A program made the position numbers and the translations under genes. 64,000 nt of DNA from Euglena gracilis (lineage: Eukaryota > Euglenida > Euglenophyceae > Euglenales), in NCBI GenBank assembly GCA_039621445.1, contig CP154954.1:6893425-6957424 (forward strand), read 5' to 3'. Position 1 is the stretch's first letter, and every line of letters begins with the position of its first letter. The notes beneath the pieces were generated by a model that was not told the origin of the DNA, did no database searches, and was given only the letters and a program-made list of their open reading frames with translations. Positions 24,005 through 35,700 of this stretch are shown in pieces.

Positions 24005-27000
24005 GTCAACAGCATTTTCCCAGTCCTCTGGAGTGTGGCCTCTCAATTCTCAGGCGAGGAGGAGCCTGCCCATCGAAGTCGCAGGGGGCTATTATGGGTT
24101 ACTGCATCCGCTGCGCTGGCCCCAGCCAGTGGTGCTGAGCCCCACCGACCTCGCCGCCCATTTCCGCGGCAAGGCTTTCATCGCCCTCAGACACGCCCCT
24201 GCCACCTGCCACGGGGGTCCGGACCAGGGATTTTTTTAAGTTTGGCCCCCGGGGGGGGGGTAGGGTGGGTGGGTCCACCGGACCCCCTCCCCCCCCCGGG
24301 GGGGTCCCCCCCCCGGAGGGGGGTGGGATATACTTTTCTATTTTTAGCACTTTTTGCAATTTTTCGGCCATTTTTTGTGGGTCCCCCGGGACCCCCACCC
24401 CCCCCGGGGGGCCCCCCCCCCAAGGGGGTGTGGGGGTGGGTGGGGGGGGGACCCCCCCCCTCCCCCCCCCCGGTCTTAAAACCCCTGGTCCGGACCGATC
24501 CAGGGGGGGGGGTGCCCCAAAATCCACCCAAAAGGTAAAAATATTCTTTCTGGCGCCGAATTTTTTTTGCATTTATGACAAATTTTGCCCAAACAGTGCC
24601 CAAAATGGCATTTTTGGCCGTTCTGGGGGTTCAAAAAAATTCGGCCCGGAGTTTTTCGCTGAGCCAAAAATCAGGCTTTAGGTATGAGGGGGAGTGTCCC
24701 CTCCCTTTTGGACCGGAGGGGGTAGGAGGTCCAGACCCTCCCTGCTTTTATATTGAACCCATACCCCTTCCCCCGCCCTTGAGAGTACCCCCCACATGGG
24801 CGGGCCGCCCCTCCCCCGGTCTTAAAAGAAACCCCAGTGCTTGCTGCGTACAGGCACATGGCAGTTGTCAAAAGAAGCCTGTTCAACCGTTTTGAAATTT
24901 TGTTTTCAGTTTCAATTCAAAAATCCAAGTGTTCTTGTCGTGGTGAGTGGTGTGCATGCCAGGCCATTTTTTTTAAAAACCCCATGGGGGAAGGTGTAGG
25001 TTGCCTGTTTAAGAACCACCACCCTGGGGTCCGTTTTCTTGGTGCCTGTCGACCAGGCCAATTATCTCTTGAAAATGGCCATGTTCAGGCCCCGTGCTCT
25101 AACATTACTCACCCCAAAACCCCACCCTCCTCCCCGCAAGAGGAGGGATCGAAAATGCCCTCCTCCATGGGGGGGGCCAACCTTCCCAGGTGCCCCATAG
25201 AACCAGGTTTTGTGTAGTGCTGAGCTGTCTGATGGTGCCATGGTGCAGCAGATGCTTGAGGCTTGTGGCAGCCACGGCTGCCCGCCGGGCCTAGTAGGCA
25301 ACCTGGCAGCACGACGGCGGCCCGTCGTCCGGGAGGCCCAAAAAGGTGTTTTTGGCCAAAAAAAATTTCGATTTTTTTCGACATTTTTTACACAGAAATT
25401 TTTTCGACCTTTTTGACCCAGAAATGACCCAAAATACATCCGTTTTGGGCCGAAAACGGGGAGCCTGGGGTCGAAAAACGCTCATTTTCGGCTCGAAAAC
25501 AGTTTTTCTGGGTCCGGGAGGCCCAAAAATTTGGTTTTGGGCCATTTTTCCCCCTCTTTTTTTCCCCACCTTTTTTGACCCGGAAATGGACAAAACGGGC
25601 TGCCCCTGGCGGCTTATGCAAGGCAGTAGAGGGTCAAGGGGGCTTTTTTTTTTTTACATCGCCAGTGATTTCTTTTGATTAGCCACCGTTTTGGAGATAT
25701 TTTGAAATTTTCGCTGTTTTGACCCCAAAATGGCCGAAAACAGCTCAGTCAAAAACAGGCCAAAATAGTACAGACTTGGAGCGAAACAGGCTTCCTTGGG
25801 CTAGCCATGGAGTTACGGAAATATTGATTTTTTTGGCCCTGAAATTGCCGAAAACGGCTGAGTTGGAAGCCTGCCACGCTGCTTTGGGGCATAAATCGGC
25901 CATGCTTTTGGGCTTGGCGGAGAGTTATGAGGAAATCAGAATACCATTACAGTAGGGGAACTAAATAGTGGGACAGTCCACCGGAACTAAATAGTGGGAC
26001 ACTCAAAAAAACGAAGTTCCCCCCGAAACTCACTCGAGCTGCACAAGGTATATTTAGCTGCAAGGATTATGGTGTCTATCGTTCTTGCATCAATAATTAC
26101 GGGCTTTTGCCATTCAAATGATGGTAATGAGCTGGAGGAAGGCTTCAATAACGTGCGGGCCCTCCATGCGAGTCCAGGACAGCCACAATGCGGCTAGGCA
26201 TGGATTCATACAAAACCCCAATTTGCTGAGGTGCAACATCTGCGAAAGCGCGCGGGAGTGCGGACCACAGTTCGTTTCGGTTGGAGAAAATGCAGCCTTC
26301 CAGCTTTGCGGTCACCAATGGCCATATAATTGGCACGACCCCAGAGCACACAGACCCCCCACCACACCTGGCACCCCCCACCAAGAGGACCATCTGAATA
26401 ACAAACTGGGGTTGATGAGCATTGGCCCTGGAATCGGACCGTCAGGGGTGTGCAGCCGCGCAGGGGTCGCCGCCGATGCCGCGGTGGGGCGAGCAGCGGG
26501 GCATCGGCGGCAGTGCACACGTCCGCTTTGTGACGGCACTCGCCCGAGTGGCGGAGCAGTACAGCCCGGCCAATGTGCTGCTGATCTCCCACGGGGACGC
26601 TGTGGCCGCCTGCGTCGGTGTGCCGCCAACCCCACATGCTGAATGAATGTAGGGGGTCGAGGTATTTGGGTGGGGGAAGTTCCAACCACCGTTCTCGATT
26701 TTCAACCCACCCCTTTGGGTGGGGCGGGGTTGGTCTGTGGATCCCCAGGAAAAAAAAACACAAAAATGTTGCTCCCTGTTTCACACACACACACATACAC
26801 ACGTATATATTTTGGCATTGTTTTATAAACGTTTCCAAAAGAAACGTGATGTGGTTCTAACGACCCTAAAAATTCCACCGCTTCTCAATGGATATTCTTT
26901 TTCAGGGCTCCTCCTCAACAAAAAAAATTGGCTAGCCCTCAAGCCGTAGAAACCTTCCAGGAATTCGTCGTGGAACAACTTGGGCAGCACAGGGGAGGGG

Positions 27001-28403
27001 GGACTCCCGGGGCTGACAAGCTGGACAGCACGGAAGGGGGTGACAATTGTCCACCTGTTTCCAGAAGGGGTTCAGAAATCCTTAGGGTGCCCCAGCAGTC
27101 CTCCCAAAATGTCGATTTTTTTTTTTGCATCCGGCCCTTCGCCCCAAATAATGTACGCACGTTTCCACCCAAGAATTATCATCCGACGATACATCATTTA
27201 TTGGCCACACATTAGGGGAGGGCGGTGACAACTGTCTTGGGGTCGGCACACTTTCCGCTGGTTTCCACCGTTGGGTTCGGATTCGTGTAGGCCTGAGCCC
27301 GGAGTGTGAGTTGACCAGACGTTTCATGAGGTTTACTCCTAAAAAAAAGCGGTTATTTGCTTTGGCTCCGGAATCCAATTGGGAATTGTTGGATTTTGGA
27401 TATTTAAGATGGTTCCCTTGTGGAAAATTGGAATATTTATTGTGTTTGCTGCTAGACAGAAAATAAAAAAATTCATTATAAGACTGTTCAATTGTTCTAA
27501 AATTATCGAAGGAATTACTCAAATGTGTGCAACTCCTTGTCCGCAAGCTCCAGAGCTGTGTAAGTTTTGTTCCATATTTTGTCCACACTCCATAGTAGTG
27601 AAATTTTAAGAAGAATTGTCCATTTAAATGGCTGTGTAGCCTCTGGGGCAATATGCGATCAGCTGAATTTGAGAATTGTTCAGTATTTTTGAGCAATTTG
27701 AAATTCTTGATTGGTCTTGTTTTGATTCCCCCCCCCCCCCGCCTGCCCCAGGCAATCTACTGCCTCCGGGGGCGATGGTGTACCGCACAGACTACTGCTG
27801 CTGCGCCCATTTCGTCCGTGGCAAGGTGGAAGGCTGGCCTTTCCTTGCTCGATCGGGAGGGGGGCTGAATGGTTACCCAGCAAGGCCTCTGGGTTGTACC
27901 CACCTTCCCACAACGTTTCTTCTTTGCGACTGTGGAAATTTGTTTTTTGTGTCGTTTAGGGTGTTTGTTACAAAATGTCACAATTGAATTTCATTTCTCA
28001 AAAAATATCAACCCTAACCCAAAATTTAGAAACAGAGTCAACTGTGTAAATGCAAAATGGTCCGTCTCGATGGAGGATCCTCCAGTCCAGAGTCAAATCA
28101 TTTCTTTGTTCTGGATGCCAATGTTGGTTTTCCCTCAAATTTCCGCCGTCCCCCGTCCCCCTTAACCTTCAACCCCCAGCTCAGCACACAGTGCACACGG
28201 CGCTTGGTTGACAAACGCCTGTGCCATCGAAACGTGCCCTAAAGACTGACGCGTTTTTGTTTTGCGGGAAAGGCAGGACCGCGACGTGCTGATGACACCC
28301 CATCCTTCGGGAGGGCTCGGCGCAACAGTCGCGAAGCAAAGGCGTGGTGGTGTGGGAGCTGCGGACGGAGCCCGGGGCGGGCATCGAGTGGATTGCCGAC
28401 TGA
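20891..28403 (+). CDS. Membrane-anchored histidine phosphatase (phosphoglycerate-mutase-like superfamily)
   Basis: Complete model, about 324 residues. Exons: 20891-20998, 21682-21807, 22115-22183 (or 22171), 23107-23305, 23620-23648, 24054-24188, 26458-26617, 27752-27825, 28329-28403; the sum is divisible by three and ends IEWIAD-stop. Residues about 3-27 form one hydrophobic segment ([20 protein letters not shown]), followed by MRRRTLRR, so the enzyme probably faces the cytosol from a membrane. The catalytic signature is YLMRHGERE (about 70-77), nucleophile His74. Then come [42 protein letters not shown] (conserved Arg) and [12 protein letters not shown], second catalytic His at about 267. 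[10 protein letters not shown] and a terminal VVVWELRTE strand complete the fold. Introns 1 and 6 are nonconventional, the rest GT-AG. The substrate cannot be told: relatives act on phosphoproteins, sugars or inositol phosphates. Confidence 0.88.
20999..21681 (+). other. Nonconventional intron 1 of the phosphatase gene
   Basis: The clearest case in the window. Exon 1 ends ...CGGAGCTAT; the intron begins GGG-CAG-GCTGC and ends GCAGC-CTG-GCGGC. CAG is exactly at +4 to +6 and CTG exactly at -8 to -6. CAGGCTGC and GCAGCCTG pair perfectly over 8 bp. Joining the flanks keeps phase 0 (LRRSY then EAPRQQ). No GT-AG pair near the ends preserves the frame as well. Confidence 0.75.
22736..22906. repeat. 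AT-rich (TATATA/ATACAT) microsatellite
   Basis: Alternating purine-pyrimidine tract in the intron before phosphatase exon 4. It is followed at about 22919-22961 by a perfect hairpin (AGATTCTACTT, GGCCCCCC and complements). Confidence 0.9.
23971..24003. repeat. (AC)n microsatellite
   Basis: About 16 AC units in the phosphatase intron just upstream of the exon at 24054. Confidence 0.95.
24225..24487. mobile_element. CAG-type MITE, family 4 (perfect 8-bp TSD)
   Basis: A 263-bp element beginning CAGGGATTTTTTTAAG and ending CTTAAAACCCCTG, flanked by identical GTCCGGAC at 24217-24224 and 24488-24495. The duplicated octamer is itself a palindrome, so the inverted repeat seems longer than it is. 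The interior is dominated by poly-C/poly-G blocks and GGGTGGGTGGG. It starts 36 nt inside phosphatase intron 6. Confidence 0.9.
25490..25760. repeat. Dispersed repeat, inverted relative near 35400-35620
   Basis: Shares the segments GAAAACAG, GGTCCGGGAGG, CAAAATGGCCGAAAA and AAAACAGGCCAAAA in complementary order with about 35400-35620. It looks non-coding. The surrounding 25200-25480 sequence is open on both strands but nothing recognisable is encoded. Confidence 0.4.
25951..26393 (-). pseudogene. Tc1/mariner-type transposase remnant
   Basis: On the minus strand the frame ending at 26145 reads [20 protein letters not shown], then [20 protein letters not shown] and Tyr. This resembles the C-terminal end of Tc1/mariner and IS630-type transposases, whose last residues typically run SMPxRIxAVIxAxGGxxxY. 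At 25951-25975 lies CAGTAGGGGAACTAAATAG, the terminal repeat of the MITE at 5294, repeated once more at 25986. The catalytic acidic residues and the other end are missing, so this is a truncated, inactive copy inside phosphatase intron 6. Confidence 0.55.
26960..27060. repeat. Short repeat shared with 57960-58110
   Basis: The motifs GGGCAGCACRG, GGGGGGTGACA and GTGACAATT occur here and, in more copies, at 57960-58110. No ends or target duplications were identified. Confidence 0.4.
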
Positions 28404-29710
28404 CAGACGCCGGGTGGCCCCGCTGTGGCTCTATCCCCCCACCTCTACTCTCATTACCCACTGACCCTGCCCTTTGGGCATTGCCCAGCGCTCTGCTGAG
28501 CTCGCGGCCGTTTCAGGGGCCGACCCTTCCGTGTTACTCTTTCTGTCGCCACTGCAGCTCGTTGCTTCCCCCGTTGTCTGTCAGGGAAAGCTTTGTGATT
28601 TTATGCTTTGAGTTCTTTGCAATTGCTTGAGAATTTTCTACTGAACAGAAAAGAAAAGAGAAACAAGAAGAAACAAAGAAGAACAAGAAGAAGAAGAAAC
28701 AAAATAGTGATAGCAATCAAAATGAGTAAATTCAAATCTCAACGACGTGGTTATCTCCATGATGCCTCGGCAGTCGGGGGAAAATAATTTGGCTTGATGT
28801 TGGCAGGGAACCTAGCTATAACCCACTAAATAAGGCACCTGGTCATGCTCCTTGGGTCGGCTGCTGAAAGATCCAAGGGGGCGTTTTTTTTTTTGAGGGT
28901 CTCTTTTTTTAGAAAAAAACAAAAAAATGTAATATTTTGTTGAAATTTTCGTCAGAAAAAAATCCTTCTATGTGTGAGAGGGTCCTAAAACAAGTCAAAA
29001 TGATTTTTTGCTGGTTTTGGGGGGTGTTGTCTCCAGATTTTACCATTTTTTGGTGCCATCCAGCACCTTTCTTCTTGTTGTTTTTCTGTGTAGTTTGCGA
29101 GTTGTAAAATGTCAACAGTGCGTATTTTCCCCTCCTGGCAGGAGATTTGTTAAAAATCCTGGAGGGTGTAGCAGGCTGGAACACTGTTCGCTGACGTTTT
29201 TGCACCTGCCAAAGAATACCAATATTTGAATGTTTTAAACGGTGACGACTGCCCTCTTCTCAGATCAAGCCCTCTCCCCAAATGATTGTTTGTGCTTTGC
29301 ACAGATGATCCCTGGATGACTGCTGAGACGGTGTGCTAAATTGTTTGCTAATCTGAACTCTTTTTAAGGAAGCTATGGATGAGCTTGTATTTTCAACTCT
29401 TTTTTTGTTGCAGTCAGGTTTTGGAGTGGGTTGCGTTAGAGCACCCCTCCAACGCCGAAAGTGCTCCGGACTGTTCTGCCAATGCCAAATGCCATGAAAA
29501 TAAAATGCCTGGGTCGGGCCCAAAACAAATTGAGGACCCATTATGGACAGCACGCTAGAGTGCAAGGCACCCCCTCGCCCCTGGTCACAGAGTCTGTATT
29601 GTCCAAAATGCCACTCCAACCAGTATTGCCTTCTGGTTTGGTGATTTTTCGAATGTGCAAAAATGTGTTTGTTGCACAACAGCATTGGTGTGGTCATCTG
29701 GCCCCCGCAG
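28404..29710 (+). other. Spacer between phosphatase stop and first recognised GRAM exon
   Basis: Contains a purine-rich AAGAAGAA tract (about 28655-28700) and a possible short start exon at 28722 (MSKFKSQRRGYL), whose splice phase does not fit the next exon. The true 5' exon of the GRAM-VASt gene should lie here or be missed. Confidence 0.4.
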
Positions 29711-32700
29711 GATAAAGAAGCCAGCCAGAAGGAAGAGGAAAAGAAGAAGGAATGCAGCCAGAGAGAGGAAGATAAGAAAAAAGAAGCAAGCCACAAGGAG
29801 GAGGAGAAGAAAAAGGATGCCAAGAAGGATGAAAAGAAGGCAGGGAAGAGCAGGACGCTTTCATATGATGAGCGATCAGAGAAGGTGCCACATGCTGGTT
29901 AGCGTAAAGTGCCCTGTGCAGTCGGGTGTAAAACTCCTGACTCTTGAATCTTGACACTGGGCGCCAGGGCGGTCCATAAGGGACGGGAAGTTTTTTTTTT
30001 TTTTTTTTGTTAAGGACCGCCCCTTAAGGACCGCCCCCCCGACCAAGGATCGACCGGGACTTGAACGGGGGTCGAAAACCAAAAAGTCGAAAAACGCATT
30101 TTTTGACGCTATGGGCGGATGGGCGATGTTCCAAAAGTGCCAGGAATCACTTTTTTTCCCGAAGTCGACCCGTTTCGGGCAAAATACGGCCACTTTTCGG
30201 TCATGGATTTTCAAAAAAATTTCTCGGCTGTGCCGGGACGGGATTTTTTTTTTTTTTGCTTAAGGACCGCCCTGCTGGGCGCTGTGATGGTTGAACAGGG
30301 ATTTGGTTGTACCAAAGGCATAGGGGATTTATTTGTATCAATGTAAACCCCTTTTATAATCCCCTGGTGGTTATAGGATGCCCCAACAGGGAAAAAGGAT
30401 GAAAGACTAAGAGGCAAAAGTGTGCCAGAAAATCACACGGTGTACCGAAAAAACGAACCGCTGTGGTGGGCATGCCAGTTTCTGAGGTTTTGGCAAAAAA
30501 AAAACCATGAATTTACCGAATAGGGGGCACTTTCGTACCCCATCCAGTTACACACTCAGCCTCCACGTACAACCCCCCCCCCCCCCCATCTGGGCCGACC
30601 ACCGAACAGGGGGGGGGGGGGTTATCGGTCATGGTTTGGGAGTGTGGACCCAGGGAGGGGGTTAAAAGGAGAAGCGGGTGGTCGGGTTTATTCCTGCCTG
30701 GAAAAGTGTTTTCTTTAAGCTGAGTGCATAATTGGTTGAATTTTTTCCCAGGCTAAGTTTTGTGATTGACGGATCGGTTTTACTGACACCCACCCCGCCA
30801 TTTACCCCTATCATGCGCTGCAGGAAATGCAGCTTCAGCGGCTGTTTGAGCTCCCTGTCCCGGAACCACTGGTGGAGGATTTCGCATGCGCATACCAGAA
30901 GAGCTTCCTGCGGCAAGGGCGCATGTACGTGCTGCGGGTGTGTTGACCCCGAGTGAGTGTGTTGTGGTCGCGGTGGGGGCAAAATTAGCGGTGTTTGAAT
31001 TGAGTCCGAATTCCTTGCAAAGCAACCTTTGTAAAATCGAAGTCTCAGACAGTCTGAATCCCAGATTGGAGTCAACTCCTGTTCAAGGGCTCGCATTTAT
31101 AATTGATTATTAGAAATTAATCAGTATTGTCATATGGTACAGACCAGCCTTTTTTTTTAGCGGTAACCCTCTTCCATTCAGCACCCTGGTTGAAAATATG
31201 AAAGTCAAGAAGTTATTAAAGCACAGAAATGTTTGTGACGGTGATGTCTACCCCTACCCAAAAAGCTGTCACTCCGATGAGGCCATCACCAACCATTTTA
31301 GCACGTGCAGTTAGTCCACAAACCTGCATGGTAGATTGTCACTTGCCACATGACATTTTCCGCGGGGGGATTCGAGAATGTCTTCTATCTATCTTTATGG
31401 TTTCAAATGCAATACATATTTCAATTTCAATAAAAAGCGTTGTCTTATGGAAAAAAAAAAGCTTACGGCCCATTCACTGATTTGAAGTTGTACTAAATTT
31501 GGAGTATTTGACCACATTTTTCATTGTCTTTCACAACTGGGCTTGTTGTTTGCCCATTTTGAAGTGAAAATTGGCTCCATCAAAATGAAGAAACATTTTG
31601 ATGGCAGCATTTTAAAAAAATCAGCCTTAAGGAAATATTATTCCGTTCTGTCTGTCGTTCGGTGTTATGGTCTCCTCCCTCTGCCTGCATCTGTGATTAA
31701 TTGGGAACACCTGTCTTCAGTCAATATTGTGTCATTTGCCTCACGTCAGTGCCACCTCGCGTTTTACTCCATGTTGGGGCCGCGGCTCCTGCTGGGCTAT
31801 CCGGCCATTCAAGCAATCCGGGAGGCAAAAACTCTGGACCTGTTCAACAATGCCATCACCGTCACCACCGTCGATGGGCAAACACATTTCTTCACCTCTT
31901 TCCTCACCCGCGACAAGGTGTGTTTGCGTCTCACAAATGGTTGGCGTACATTCCCGGTTTGGAAGAACGCTGGACAGGCTGAATTGTAAGGCAGTGCCGA
32001 CTCCACCCCGGGGGTGCCTGGCAAGGTACTCCAAGGCACTCAGATCCAAACCCCTTCCCCGGCACTTCCGGCGCCGAAGGTGCCGGAAGCCCAGAAAAGG
32101 CCATTTTTAGACACTTTTTGGCACCCCCCAGGGGGGGTAGTGCCTATTTGCCCAAGCACTCCAAAGCACTGACCCAGCCTGACCCTGGAGCATTGCTGGT
32201 TAACCCTGCCAATCCTGTTGCGCAACGGTCTTTTTATTGGATATGGCTGAATGGCAGTATGTGTTTGGCACGGCCTCGGAAATCCTAAATATCTGGCAGC
32301 AACGCATTGGGCTCCGATCGCAGGCGCTCGCCGTGCTCAGCGAGGCGCACCGTGAACACCAGCGGGCCAACGCCCCCGACCCGCCGCTGGCTGCCGAGCT
32401 GTCCACCACGGCGGGGTTGTCGGACGCTGGGGCTGAATCCGATGCCGGGTCCATGCGGGTGCGGTCCAGTGGCAGCTCCAGCGACAATGAGGGGGTGTGC
32501 CCCTCGCCGTTTTGGGCTGGTGCTCGCTGGGGTTTGTGCACGTTCCTTTTGCTCATGGGGGCACCCTAATTTGCTCCAAAATCTGTGCCAGCATTTGTTA
32601 GCACTCGCATTATGTTGGGAAAGCACCCCCTGTTTCAATATACTGTCATAGGAAAAAATAACATCCGGAAAAAATAACATCTGGAAAAAATAACATCTGA

Positions 32701-35700
32701 ATAAATAACATCCAGAGAGGCTTGTCAAAAGGCACTTAAAGGTTATCTAGTTCCAGCGCTTCAGTCACCCGGACTGCGCCATTGTTTAGGTGGAGGGAGT
32801 GCAAGGCATTGCAAAAACTGGAGCGCACACCAGACATTTACCTACACCCCCCCACGAATCATTGCCAGTTCCCCCCCCCAGGACCCCCCACAGCCCACAG
32901 GACAGGGTCCTGGGGGGGGGAACTGGCCATAAATGCCCCCCACACACCCCACACTTGACCAGTGTGGGCTTAAGGCAGGTGGGAGGGTCGGACTCCTCCC
33001 CGGTCCAGGAGGGGGGGTCGGGCATATATTGCAATAACTGGGTGATCCCAACCAGGCTTGTGCTTAGTCGGGTGCCTACCCCACGGGGGGGGGGGTGGGT
33101 GCTAGGGGCAGGCACCCCATAGCACCCGATCCCCCCCCCCCCCGGGGGGGGGTAGGGTTTCGGGGGGTGCCTGCCCCTAGCAGGCACCCCCCTCCGACCC
33201 CGGCGCCGAAGGCGCCGGGGGCCCGGAAACGGCCATTTTCAATGAAAATTTTCTGGGTCCGGCCCGGACCCCTATCCCCCCGGGGGGGGTGTGCCTGCTA
33301 GGGGCAGGCACCCTATAGCACCCACCCCCCCCTCCCCCCCCCCCCCGGTTGGTAAGCACAAGCATGATCCCAACACAAACAAATAGCATCTGGTATCCAG
33401 AGCATAACCCATGAAACGGTACATTCTTTACTTCAAAAAGGCAAGGATTGAATGCAAGCTTGATGGACAGCCTCGTCCTTTGGTAATGATTGTCACAGTC
33501 GTTCGTGTTCTTCATCCCACATCCTATCCACTTTATACATCTTATCTATTTTCGACTTATTTCTGGAGCAAATGAAGAAAAAATAACATCTGACTAAATA
33601 ACATCTAAAAGCGGCTTAGATGTTATTTTTTCCGGATGTTATTTTTTCCTATGACAGTAATCACCGATGGTGGACGTTATGGACGGGCTGGGGAGTAAGT
33701 TTTTGACCACATGTTCATGACAAATAATTGATTCAGTAACCCCATGTCCTGAAAATTGGCTGGTATTTTGCTAACATACTGCTCTTTGTTGCTTGCAGTC
33801 TTCGCAAGAGGTGGCTGAGGAGCAACGTGCAGAAAATGGGTTTGCCAATTTGTACCGTGGATGCCAGCATGAATGAATGAGAAATGTTAAAGTTTTTTGT
33901 TCCATTTGCCATTAATTGCAACTTTGTGTATTTTTCCATTAATTTTTTTTCAATTTCAGATGCTTATTATGTATTATGCATTTGTCGTGGTTTTCTCTTC
34001 CTCCATTTTTCATGAGAACCAGCCATTTGCGGCTGCTCCAGGCCGGCTAGGGTGACAAGGACCGATAGGGTCGATTTTTTTTTTCTGGGCCTTATGTGCT
34101 AGGTTTCCAATTTGGACCGACGTTGGTGACCAGGCTGGCTGTGCATGTTGTCAGTCGATTATCTGTTTCGCCTGTCCGAGGGTTTAAGATGGTTGAAATT
34201 GGGGAAATGATCTAAAGTTGCCCAAAAGCGGTGCCAAAATGATGCACACTGACCAAAATTGTCCAGAATTGGACCCCCACAACAAGAAACTATGCCCCGA
34301 GTCGCCCTTCCCCTGGGACAACAGCCCTTGGGAATTTCTTTTTGGGGTTCCAAGGTTTCTGAATGTAAGCACCCACTCTGATGTCCACCCTCCTAAAAGC
34401 CACTTGAGCAGCGGGAGGGTTGGCAGCAGCGCCAAACTGCAGCAGAAGTTTGGCAAGGCCTCTCCCTGACATTGGCCGGGGAGATGTCCAAACAATTTGT
34501 GTGGTGGTTCTACACCGAGCCGGCTGCAAATGGCGACACCCCCTCAACAGGTTCTCATTTTCATTATTCAATCCCCCCCCCACCTGCAACTCGCCGGGTT
34601 ATATGCCTGGGGCCAGCCAGGGCCAACTTGGGCCGACTGCGGCCGACCAAAGCTGACCAGAGCACCAGAATGGGGAGTGGCCGTGGGTGCCTCATAACAG
34701 CGTTAACGTGACCCCCCTTTTTTGCCCCCCCCCCCAATCCGCTCGAGGCCAACCAGCCAATAGGGGGGTCATGCGTACCCACTCCAAATTGTCCCCACCC
34801 CCTGAATTGGCAGGAAGGGGGTCCAGGCTGTCCGAAGGGCGGCCAAATAGGGGTGAGGGGTTCACGTGAAATATTCTTAGGTTATCATTCCATGATTCCC
34901 GGCAGCCTCCCACCGCCTCAGCCTGGAAGCAAAGGGCAAGGCAAGCAAGCATCAGCGGCGGTTCAAAGCGACCCCGCCGTCTTCCATCAGTCGCACGCCT
35001 GCGATCCAAGTGTGCCGTGTCCCCCGCGGCAGCAGCGTCTCACCTCACTCAAGTTTGGGTTTTGTTTTTGTGTCTTTGGGGGGGGGTCCCAAAATCGGCC
35101 CAAGAATTTGGGGGGGGTCCCAAAAATCAAAATTTTGGGTCTCCATTGACGAGGAGAGAAAACCACGGGAAACAATGGTCGACCACATGAAGAACAGTGG
35201 CCCTTGCCATGAGTTCTGTTCCGAAAGTCATCATTCACGGCGCGTCGAAGGGCAGCTCATCAATCAAATCTTGCTGGGCGACGCATTCACCTTTGTCTGA
35301 AATTTCTCGAAAATGGTGGGGAATCAAAGGAAACGTCCGGAGACCTAGATTGAAGCCTTGAAATGCCCTATCTACAAGTATTTTGATTTCCCCGCAACTC
35401 CCCGCCAGGCCCGAGTTACGGCCATTTTTCGGTCAATTTTGGCCATTTTGTACAGTTTTGGCCTGTTTTGACTTAGCCATTTTCGGTCATTTTGGGTAAA
35501 AAAAAAAGTCGAAAAAAAATTGCCCGCAACGATATTTTATGACCTCCCGGACCCGGAAAACCTGTTTTTGAGCCGAAAATGAGCGTTTGTTTTTGACCCC
35601 CCCCCCCGGTCCGGCGACCCCCACAACGCCCGCGCCCAAATCAAAAAAAAATAGTCGGTGTGCGAAAATGCGCAAATCGGCCAAAAAAAGCTTAACAGCG

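Larger units (their letters stand above)
24189..26457 (+). other. Nonconventional intron 6 of the phosphatase gene
   Basis: Ends AGA-CACGCCCCTG and CAGGGGTGTG-CAGCC can pair over 10 bp with one G-U; CAC takes the CAG position and GTG the CTG position. The join FIAL/AQGSPP keeps phase 0 into the exon with the second catalytic histidine. The intron hosts a family-4 element (24225-24487) and a mariner-type remnant (about 25951-26393). Confidence 0.65.

Noticed and set aside
24050-24690. Proline/glycine-rich ORFs on both strands
   Set aside because: Poly-C/poly-G blocks of the family-4 MITE; only 24054-24188 is coding.
25210-25416. Open frame with [18 protein letters not shown]
   Set aside because: Looks protein-like but has no supported splice context, lies in phosphatase intron 6 and merges into repeat sequence.
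34853-35149. GC-rich open stretch after the GRAM exon at 34412-34550
   Set aside because: The phase of exon 34412-34550 joins perfectly to 37794; inserting this stretch would break the frame.
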